A DNA stretch of 64,000 bases, taken from NCBI GenBank assembly GCA_030407085.1, contig CM059583.1:86036001-86100000 (forward strand). The letters run 5' to 3'. Below are positions 55,545 through 64,000 of this stretch, in pieces (the first letter of the stretch is position 1; each line of letters starts with the position of its first letter). Under the pieces are notes generated by a model. It worked only from the letters and a program-made list of their open reading frames with translations. It was not told the origin of the DNA and searched no databases. The translations under genes and the position numbers were made by a program. Origin of the DNA: Trichopria drosophilae (taxonomy: Eukaryota > Arthropoda > Insecta > Hymenoptera > Diapriidae).

Positions 55545-56586
55545 TCACAATTACGTTTACTTCAGCTGATTAATTCGTTATTTCTATTTCCGTGGTCAAA
55601 AATATGGGTTACTATTTATAAAAGTCATTGTGATCCCGAAATGACCTTTTAGATCATGGTCAAGGTCAAATATAAGATCATGGTAGCATAGGTAAGAAAA
55701 TATCCTAAAACTTTTGTCTGAAACTTTTTTTCTAAAGTGCATTCTTCGAAAGTTGTTTTTAAGACTCAATACTTTTGGATTCCCTAAGATAGGTATGTAT
55801 ATACTACACTTTATTTTAATAATTGAAGAAGTTAAAAACAATTAAGTATCATTTTAACCATTGAAAATTACTTTAAAGTGGTAAAAAACTATTTTAATTC
55901 AACTGGCATGATGTCAAATCTAGGCAGAAAAAGTAGGTATCTTTAAAGCTCTGCAACTTTTGATGTAGAGGATAAAAATGATTCCAATTTTTTAAAATTG
56001 TTCGTAATTACCTTCACTTTAACTTACTACCCTATAACTTTCCTCAGAAATTCCCAGGAAAAAAGTTAATCAACCAGAAACAACAACGACCATAATTTTT
56101 TCCCGTTTTAGGTAACTTTGAATGGCCATATTTTTGGAAATACATTAAATAATGGAAAGTTATTACACTAGTTTAGTAGATAATTTTCTTCGCTTCAATT
56201 CATTCCTGAGCCATTTTTTCGAGAAAACTGTAGTAAATGAGCCAGATGCAAAAAAGCTGTAAAAACGGCTCGTTTCGAGCTATTTTCGAATATTGCTTCG
56301 TATTTCAACATTGAAAATGTACTAATCATTATGGAATTACTTGCCCAATGCAAAATATCGGATTGAAATGAAATATAATTATGTAAAAGAAGTATTGCAA
56401 GGAAATTATTTGAAATAACCTACAAAAAAAAATTGAAAATTTGGGATATTTTTCGTTTCCCTCTGACGATTTTTTTTTGGCTTTATTTATGGCTTAAAAT
56501 AACCACGGGACCTTGCTGCAATGATATCTGAAAAGATTCGAGAGGTGGGGGGACTTTTGGGTTGAACTCAATCGTAGCTCACCGTG
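55545..56586 (-). repeat. Right inverted arm of the foldback element
   Basis: Inverse of the left arm 46663-47890. It retains the empty SINE site near 55595-55625. It ends CTCACCGTG at 56586 and is followed by CACA. Confidence 0.82.
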
Positions 56587-56590
56587 CACA

Positions 56591-57150
56591 CCTGAGTGCA
56601 GTTATTTAAGGTGTCTTGCCTCCCGTTCGGGTTTAAAACACCCCCCCCCCCCATGGGGGAATGGGGCCAAATTTTAGTGATGCGCCAGCACCGCTGGTTG
56701 TGCACACTTAAAAAAGATATACAACAAGTCAGCTACCACATTTATTAGCAACAAGCTGCCTGCCTTGATGCTTCTGTTGGTTCAGAGAACCTTTCTAACG
56801 TTGCCACGGCCCGCTAGAGGCCAACCCTTTCTGCGGTTACTGCCTGCACGGACACGGCACGCCGTAGCGCTCCCCCGTGTGGAACCCGCCGGCAGGGGCT
56901 TGACACCGCACCCTAGCTCCCCAGTACGGTGGGTCTCTCGAGTCGTTTCACGATCAGGCATTCGTCGGCACAGACCAGCCGAACGATCGGGTCCGTGAGG
57001 TCGTCAATTCTCAAAACTTGCTAAGAGAAGCGGATCTTTCAAAAGCATTGCTCCTCTTCGAGCTCGGGCACTTCGACCCCTCACTCTTCCACAATAAAAT
57101 TGTGGACGGAGATAACCCGCTCCGCTCTCTTCCACAAGTCCCCTGCAGGG
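56591..57150. other. 560-bp segment flanked by a 14-base direct repeat
   Basis: GCTCACCGTGCACA occurs at 56577-56590 and 57151-57164, spanning the end of the foldback element and its flank. The enclosed sequence is therefore a later insertion. It contains a 13-base C run, a GC-rich middle (CCACGGCCCGCTAGAGGCC, CGGCACGCCGTAGCGC) and ACAATAAAATTGTGG. No reading frame or family was recognised. A 14-base duplication fits LINE-machinery insertion, perhaps a retrocopy of an RNA; there is no clear poly(A). Confidence 0.6.
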
Positions 57151-57164
57151 GCTCACCGTGCACA

Positions 57165-58301
57165 GTTGATGTGATTCTTTTATTATTTAAATTAAAGTCG
57201 CTAGGCATATCCTCATCAGTCATACGATGGTTTGCATCATACTTGACTAACCGTGTTCAATCTGTTGCCACCTCAAGTGATGAATATTCGTTATGGCATG
57301 AAGTTCTTGCAGGTGTGCCACAAGGATCAATTCTTGGTCCACTACTCTTCTTGCTATTCATAAATGATGTATCAGAGGTTATCAAAAATGCATTGCATAT
57401 GCTGATGATTTGCAATTATTACTTAGATGCAACCTCTCAAATTTAAGTACTGCTACTCGGCAGATTAATGATGATGTTCGATCAATATTTGATTGGTCTA
57501 AAAGAAATAGGTTGACACTGAATTCATTAAAAACAAAAGCCATCCTAATTGGATCAGTTGGTCATATCAGAACCTTCAATCCTCTGCATTATCCTGAAAT
57601 AATAGCCGACGGTGTAGTAGTACCTTTTGTTAGTGAAGTGCGTAATCTTGGAGTCACGCTTGACTCCACATTATCTTGGCGATCAAATATTAGAGAAATT
57701 TCCCGACGAGTAAACTGCACCTTACACCGACTCAAACAAAATAAGAACCTGCTCTCCAGAAGGCTACGAATTAAACTTGTAACATCGATGATACTCCCAC
57801 ACTTTGACTATTATTGCGTCTCGTATACTGATATATCTCAAACGTTAAATAAGAAACTGCAGACCCTGTTAAATTCTTATGTACGATTCATTTTTAATTT
57901 AAAGTATGATTGTCACGTGTCCCCATACCGACGTGAACTTGGATGGCTTACGGTAAAATACCGTAGACTTTATTTCGTGGGATCGGTTAGTAGTACACCG
58001 GCTATTTCAGAATCGGCAACCTCTGTACTTACTTAATTTATTCCCACAGCGAGACAGTGTTGCTAATCGTTCAACAAGGACCCCACGTGATCTATTGTAT
58101 GTACCATTTGCGCAAACAAGCAAGTACCAAAAGTCTTTTGCGGTAATTTCTTCGCGTCTATGGAATACCCTTCCTACAGATATTAAAGACATCATGTCGT
58201 CACATACTTTTAAGACTGCACTTTACGATTACTTGTTGGCACAAGAAAACCTTAATTCAGAAAGACCTCTGCTGCATATTACAAAATTAGCCGTTCTTTA
58301 G
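57165..58301 (+). pseudogene. LINE-A reverse transcriptase, C-terminal part
   Basis: The frame resumes at VDVILLLFKLKSLGISSSVI, then RWFASYLTNRVQSV, AGVPQGSILGPLLFLLFIND, and, after a frameshift in an A run near 57388, CIAYADDLQLLLRC with catalytic YADD (about 57390-57430). Continues IFDWSKRNRLTLNSLKTKAI, LGVTLDSTLSWRSNI and MILPHFDYYCVSYTD. A second frameshift near 57980 leads to SSRLWNTLPTDIKDIMSSHT, FKTALYDYL and a stop at 58301. The C-terminal LWN.LP..I pattern fits CR1/L2/Jockey-type LINEs. Confidence 0.87.
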
Positions 58302-58480
58302 ATATCTTACTTGACGCTAAGTTAAAAATAAGCGACTTTTCTTATCTAATTATACCTAATTATGTATCATTACAGTAATTTTTCTTATGTACGCCTTAAT
58401 GTATCTCGCAGCCCCAAGGAAACGAACCTAATGGTTTTATCCAGGACTTAAAATTAATAAACAAATAAACAAACAAACTT
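58302..58480 (+). repeat. LINE-A 3' UTR and tail
   Basis: Short untranslated sequence with CGCAGCCCCAAGGAAACGAA, ending AATTAATAAACAAATAAACA plus AACAAAC near 58480. An A-rich short repeat takes the place of poly(A). I could not find a target duplication against the start near 36640. Confidence 0.55.
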
Positions 58481-59926
58481 AGCACTTCACTTACACCTTT
58501 GTAACAAGGATCATTGAATATTGAATAAAAAAATTAACAATATATTTCACATCCTGACAAGAGTCTTATTCAATAAGTATTTCGACTTTTTGATACATTC
58601 ATGAAGAAGAATATTAAATTATGAAAAGTTACAAATAATATTCCTCATTTCACCACTATTGAAGTTCAGTTTTGCCGAATAAGTTGTTCAATACCAATAT
58701 TTAATCCCTATAAATTCTAAAGCTCCTACTATTTATCTTGAATTAATTATCTTGAAAATTGAAGGAAATGTACGTTTTTGCTTGAAAACTATTGAGACAT
58801 TTTCTATAGAACAGCTTATAAAGAAACTGCAAAAGAAATGTTAACCTTGTCTATATAATGGTTACGATTGACAATTAAAATATTCTGATTTTATGATCAG
58901 TAATCGACGGAGTAGACATTTTCTATCTTTTAATTTTTAAATACATTTCGACTATACAGAATGTTTACGGTTAGGAATTATAACAATAGACAATATTCCA
59001 AAACGGTGGAAACTAAAGGATAATATTAAAAAAAAATTTTTTTTTTGTAATAAATTCAATTTTTACATCAACATTACTGACTGAGAACAATGCTGGGCGT
59101 TATTTTGAGAATTAGCCATATAAGAATATTTAATTAATACGCTGAAGATATTAAGATATAAAAACAATATGAAACTGAAAAAATATCAGTTTTCCTCTTG
59201 ACGTCCATTCCTTGAAATACGTTTAATTAAATCATTCACTGCATTTAATGGAAAGATGTAAGGAGAATTTGATACTCAAAAATAAGGTATTGGAAAAATT
59301 ATTTTATTTCACAGTTAAACGTTAAAATGGTGTTATTAGCGTATATTGCTATATGAAGCGTATATGAGGCTTATTGTTTTTGAAAATAATTTGAAATAAA
59401 TAAAAATCATGTATTTGTCAACGTTCTTACGATTGATTTTTTGTAAAAAATGGTAAGCATATTCTAAAAACGACGGACTCTAAAAAAAAAACATTCTCTA
59501 CATAAGTTAAATGAATGAGATTTTTAAAATCCAAATTTCTCTCATATCTATAGTTTTCAGGAAAAAAATTATGCAATTTTAAAAACGAAATGGGCTTTCT
59601 AACACAAAATACCTTAACTCTACTGACGATAGTTATTTTAAGTTCAGACATCGCGTCCATGATTCTAATAGATTTTAGATCACTTCAAATCCTATATCCA
59701 GGAGAAAACTTGAGCATTGAAGTAAGTAGCCTTGAAAAAAGTAGTATTTTTTATTTATTTATGACAAAATTATATATAAATTATAATTTTAGAGAAATAG
59801 GAAACTCTGCATTAAAAAATGCAACCTTGAAAATAGTAGAATACGTACCTTTCAATTCTCTTTAACTTCGATTTTGATACGAAATACTCTATTGAAATTT
59901 TTCCGCGAAAAGAGTCCTTTTTGACG
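58481..59926. other. AT-rich sequence without recognised features
   Basis: Read on both strands. The frames at 59427-59660 and 59590-59865 overlap in antisense and are low complexity. Nothing supported. Confidence 0.45.
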
Positions 59927-59930
59927 TTAA

Positions 59931-60832
59931 GGGGAGGGTCCGGGCTCAAAATCGGCTATATGAAGCAGGCGTTCAAAAATTCCCCAAAAATTATTTCTTT
60001 ACTAATTTTCGCTAAGGAATTCAATGGTAATACAATAAAATCTGTCATTAATTGTTTCGACCATAAAAATGGAATTTTTTAAAATCCATCCGTAATTATT
60101 TAAAAAATGTGTTTTTTTTTATTCACTAATATATTTATAATAATTTTTTTATTAATTTAACAATTTTTAATAGCCTTTTTCGAAAAAAAAATTGTTTTTT
60201 GTCGTTAAAACCTTTAATTTTGCTATATTTTGCCCAAATTCGTGAATGAAATACTATTTCTTAATTTTTTAAGATACTTTATTTGTATATATAGATATTT
60301 ATATAAAAAATAAGTAATAAATACATACAATAAAAAATGTATATATATGTTGCCATTTAAGATTTTGATAACCCCCCCCCCCGCAAGTGCCCACGTCCTC
60401 TTTGGGGTTGTGGGTTGTAGCCCATATAAAAAAATAGCCTGTTTGGAAAATCGTTTCATGTTTTTCGGCTGTTTTCGAAATTTTAAATCTGTTATCCACC
60501 CGTCCCAGGAGTTTTCGTGCACTCTGTATATCTTTCTATATAAATAAAATATCTTAAAAAATTAAGAAATAGTATTTGGTTCACAAATTTTGGCGAATTA
60601 TAGCAAAATTAAACGTTTAACGAGAAAAAAAATTTTTTTTTCGAAAAACGGCTATTAAATATTTCTAAATTAATTAAAAAATTAAAATAAATTTTAATGA
60701 ACAGAAAAACCTATTTTCTAAATAATTACGGATGGATTTTAAAAAATTCCAGTTTTTTCAAAAACTGCTGCATTTTTGAGGAATTTTTGAACGTCTGCTT
60801 CATATAGCCGATTTTGAGCCCGGACCCTCCTC
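59931..60832. mobile_element. TTAA-flanked foldback element with GGGGAGGGTCC ends
   Basis: TTAA at 59927-59930 and 60833-60836. The left arm starts GGGGAGGGTCCGGGCTCAAA; the right ends TTTGAGCCCGGACCCTCCTC. The arms (about 59931-60295 and 60535-60832) pair through TCGGCTATATGAAGCAG and AATACTATTTCTTAATTTTT. The spacer includes a 12-base C run. No coding capacity. It shares TTAA with the elements at 19228-30626 and 35628-36503, but its terminal sequence differs. Confidence 0.82.
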
Positions 60833-60899
60833 TTAATTGGGTAATCCTTTGCGGCACGAATTTTGTCTTTCGCTCAATTAGCTTGGCAATTATTAATCA

Positions 60900-61090
60900 G
60901 GGGTTTTCGAGGTCGCTGATTACGAATACGTTATCCGATTTTCAAATTTCCAAATAGCGGATTTAACATGACGATAAAAAGATAATAACAGATTTTAGAA
61001 ATTAAAAATGGCGGATTTTTTACAGCCATATTGGATCCGCCATTTTGAAAATCTGAGAACGGATTACTAATCAGCGACGTCGAAAACCCC
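60900..61090. repeat. Palindromic MITE, GGTCGCTGATTACGA family
   Basis: Left: GGGGTTTTCGAGGTCGCTG, then ATTACGAATACG; right: CGGATTACTAATCAGCG, then ACGTCGAAAACCCC. The arms meet around an inner pair GGCGGATTT and GGATCCGCCATTTTG. The best-bounded copy of the family in the window. Confidence 0.75.
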
Positions 61091-61290
61091 GAAGTACGAA
61101 TCGTCATTGTTTAACTTTGTACTTATTTCGAGAAATCGAAATTATATATTATATTAAACTAACCAAGTGGCCCTTTACGCAATGGTAATTACAGAATACA
61201 GAAGAGACAATAGAACCGAATAAAATTATAGAGATACATAAATAAAATACAATAAAATACATAGATACGCTGCACGGAAAGTAAATAAGT

Positions 61291-61916
61291 CTAGACATAA
61301 AAACGACATAAATTTCGCGACAATTTTTCCTTAAAATTACGATATGTACCCAACGAACGAATGGATACATCCAAATTGTTCCATTCCCTTGTAAGGAGCG
61401 GAACGGGGTGATAAAAAATATAGTTATTTTTGCAATTGGGTTCTCTTATGGTACGTGGAGCACGAATATGGTAGTGTGATTCACGAAATGGGAATCGTTC
61501 CAATAGGTTAAGATCCGTAGTAATTTTTAAAATGCGATATACTAGAAAGAAATCATGATAACGATGAATTGAGTATATTGTGGGGAAATTATATTAATAG
61601 AAATATCATGGAAATTATGGTCAAAGACTCCCACTAGACGATCAATATCTGATCGTGTATAGGGAGACCAGATGTGAGCAGCATATGCAAAGTGTGGTAA
61701 AACGAGTGAGCGAATGAGATGAGCAATAGTTACCGGATCTCTAAAATCTTTGGTAGATCTTTGAATACAACCGAGCAACTTCGAGGCCTTTCCACTCACC
61801 TGAAGCATGTTGTGACAAGGTGTCACCGATCGACCCCTTGGCAGATCCTTCACAGTGGATGCCGCGGTTCCCTCGCGTGTTGAAAGTGTCCCGGAGCTCA
61901 GGATCGCCTTCCTCAA
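61291..61916 (-). pseudogene. LINE-E reverse transcriptase C-terminal fragment
   Basis: From 61830 downwards: SGKASKLLGCIQRSTKDFRD, IRSLVLPHFAYAAHIWSPY, DIDRLVGVFDHNF. After a frameshift, LERFPFRESHYHIRAPRTIR, and LTREWNNLDVSIRSLGTYRN, FKEKLSRNL. This is the region after the RT core plus the terminal L..eWN.L...i block of Jockey/CR1-type LINEs. It is 5'-truncated near a poly-T run (61919-61932). Confidence 0.78.
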
Positions 61917-61918
61917 TC

Positions 61919-62290
61919 CTTTTTTTTTTTTGTTTGTTATCAGTTTTCATGAAGTCGGATACCCGTCCATCAGTCGCCGGTAAAGCGCCTGAACGGCATT
62001 ACCGTCATTGCTCGGTTGCGCGTTTCGCCGGGAGCGTCACCACCTTCCGAGCACTCGAAATGTCCGAGCCCCTCTTTCCCCTGGCTGTCCCTCTCGGCAG
62101 CGCAGGAGGTACCACCTGATGGTAGGAGCCATCGTGGCCGTCGAGAAGGGACACCGCCCCTCTCTGACGCGCCTGAATCGTTCCCCCCTTTTCGTCGCTG
62201 CGCGCCTGCATCATTCAGGCCCAGCATGCTAAAAAAAACGCCTCACATTCCCCTTCTTTCCCCCGTGGATGGCGACCTTACTCGCCTCCA
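61919..62290. other. GC-rich unassigned segment
   Basis: Distinctly more GC-rich than its surroundings. Overlapping proline/arginine-rich open frames occur in several frames on both strands (for example around 62016-62294), which is what GC-rich non-coding DNA gives. It starts after a T run and may be the body of an unrecognised repeat. No motif supports a protein. Confidence 0.4.
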
Positions 62291-62377
62291 CTAAGTCGGC
62301 AGTAGCAGTCCAGCTCTTGCCACCGCAAAGCTGCATTCTGGCAGCGTGGCTGTTTTATTCGATTGCGTCACATAACG

Positions 62378-62625
<248 letters not shown>

Positions 62626-64000
62626 GCAGCATGTAAGCCGCCCGAGACGAAGACGGAGGGGACTTCCCTAACACCGCGATTAGGTGGGAAAAACCCCGTT
62701 CGGACCCCGCTTTCCAATTCCCCCGTATCACCCCGTGTCGTCGTTTTCGGGTTGCGTCATTTTTGTGTGTTATTTTAGTAATCTAGCGATTTGAGAAAAC
62801 GAAGTCGGTCTCGGGCTTTCCAGCTTCGGTTTCAGTTTCGCGTCCCTCCCCTATTCTATATTGAAAATATTTAGAGTTAAGAAATATATATATAATTATA
62901 TGTACTTAGTTATTAAGAATGATTAGAATTAAGGATAATTATGATTATAATAATTTTGTGAATAATTATTCCCTATTTGTGTTTTTCCTTCCTGACCTTG
63001 AAATTCCCCCCGCAACCTTCTAGTTAATGGGAAAGAAAATTGAAAGTTGTAGTGCCTAAATAAAAATCGGTTGAAAAAGTAATCCTATAATTTCAAACAG
63101 AATTCGTTAATTAATAACTGTTTGTTATTCGGTGAAAATTCCGGAAAACAATAAACTTGTGTATTTGTTTACTTCAATATTATTTCTATAATTAGCAGCT
63201 TTGAAAAGAAAATCGTTTTCAATTATAAACATGATAATGATATTATTCACTGAATAATAAATTTGAAAAATCCCAATAACTAGATTACTTTTGAATTTAA
63301 TAATATGTAATATTCCATTTTAACTTTCCCGAATACCCATAATTAGCAAATCCCAGAATACAGAAAACCCAAAACGAAATAAAAGTTACAAATAGCAACA
63401 CATTATTTCAACCCGAGTTCGAAAGGTAATAATTAACAAAAACCTTCGAAGTGACCTTGCCACCCTATGGTGACCTTCCTCTTTAGTATTCCCCGATACC
63501 TGTGATAATAATTTAATAATTATATACACAGGAAAACCAGTTTTCGAGTTAGTAGTTTTTTTTTGGAACTTGGATTTTTCGTGGTTGGAGTAATTGCTAA
63601 AGTTCTTTTTGTATTAATTTTTTTTATCTACATATGCTTTATTACAAACGAATAGTGGTTTCGATAAAATTTTTTTTATATAAACAAAAACCGATATTGA
63701 GATCTCAAGGCGGGGAAACCCTTTCTTTTGTTAGTTTTTTTTTTTGGTCTTGAATTTGTCACTTATGCTCTAACCCCCCCCCCCTTTTTTTTTGTGTTTC
63801 TCCTATTTTGGCGTTGGCATACTGCACGTCAAACCGTTAATTTTTTTTTGGTTTTGCGTTCTGGATTTCCCCTTCTTCGGTCTAGGGGACTCTGCTGAGA
63901 CAGACGGTCGCGAGGTAGAATTTCGCGCTACCCCCACCCTAGAACCGGGATTAATTAAATCAATTTTTTTTCTTTTTTTTGCTCCGGGAAATCGTCCCTA
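62626..64000. other. AT-rich sequence with T-runs, no features recognised
   Basis: A GC-rich start (to about 62850) passes into AT-rich sequence with many pyrimidine runs (63590-63860). No frame, RNA gene or repeat boundary could be supported up to the window edge. Confidence 0.4.

Larger units (their letters stand above)
46663..56586. mobile_element. 9.9-kb foldback element with CACGGTG ends, hosting other elements
   Basis: The left end is CACGGTGAGCTACGATTGAG and the right end is its inverse, CTCAATCGTAGCTCACCGTG. Inverted arms run inward about 1.0-1.2 kb (46663-47890 minus a SINE, against 55545-56586). CACAT precedes the left end, and CACA(C/G) follows the right end directly and at 57161-57165, consistent with a 5-base duplication carrying one change. 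Without the SINE and BEL insertions it would be about 2.6 kb. It splits RT motif A of LINE-A between FNT and VD. Confidence 0.82.

Noticed and set aside
62016..62294. Proline-rich protein gene
   Set aside because: Open frames occur in several frames on both strands, as expected for GC-rich non-coding DNA. No motif, splice or start context.

Overview
This window is intron- and repeat-rich eukaryotic DNA from an animal, almost certainly an insect. It carries two consecutive exons of a spliced gene for a UEV/Mms2-type ubiquitin-conjugating enzyme variant, plus R4/Dong, BEL/Pao, Penelope, tRNA-SINE, MULE and TTAA-flanked elements. Hymenoptera is plausible from my recollection of similar repeats, but the sequence does not prove it. 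I see no operon, CRISPR array, rRNA or intact tRNA gene. Almost everything outside the UEV exons is mobile DNA, mostly decayed.

Layout. 1-5.7 kb is a graveyard: a minisatellite, a Ty3/gypsy integrase fragment cut by a palindromic MITE, a MULE transposase remnant, and several R4/Dong non-LTR pieces in opposite orientations. 5.7-10.34 kb is a plus-strand APE-type LINE (LINE-C) broken by a TA-flanked MITE. 10.45-10.79 kb holds the last two UEV exons. 11.5-12.4 kb is a Penelope-like remnant with a GIY-YIG domain. 12.4-17.9 kb is AT-rich and largely featureless.

17.9-31.1 kb is a minus-strand LINE (LINE-D) split by one 11.4-kb insertion (19228-30626) flanked by TTAA. The insertion has 1.2-kb terminal inverted repeats. 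Inside it are a ~5.6-kb palindrome built from tandem repeats and tRNA-like modules followed by oligo-T, and an eight-unit 210-bp array that once read as a 70-aa repeat protein. I found no transposase in it. This is the most unusual object in the window.

31-36.5 kb holds several foldback/MITE elements and a tRNA-like inverted block. 36.6-58.5 kb is a Russian-doll stack. A CR1/Jockey-like LINE (LINE-A) is interrupted by a full-length EN-RT-RNaseH LINE (LINE-B), a DNA element with a 4-bp target duplication, a tRNA-SINE, and a 9.9-kb foldback element with CACGGTG ends. The foldback element itself contains another tRNA-SINE and a complete but decayed BEL/Pao retrotransposon, and a 560-bp segment of unknown origin sits at its right end. 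Target duplications and restored reading frames give a relative order of insertion. 58.5-64 kb has a TTAA foldback element, another MITE of the GGTCGCTGATTACGA family, a LINE 3' fragment and a long (CT)n tract.

No genes here form a pathway. The only likely functional host gene is the UEV gene. The rest records successive transposition, with reverse transcriptases and endonucleases visible but broken by stops and frameshifts.
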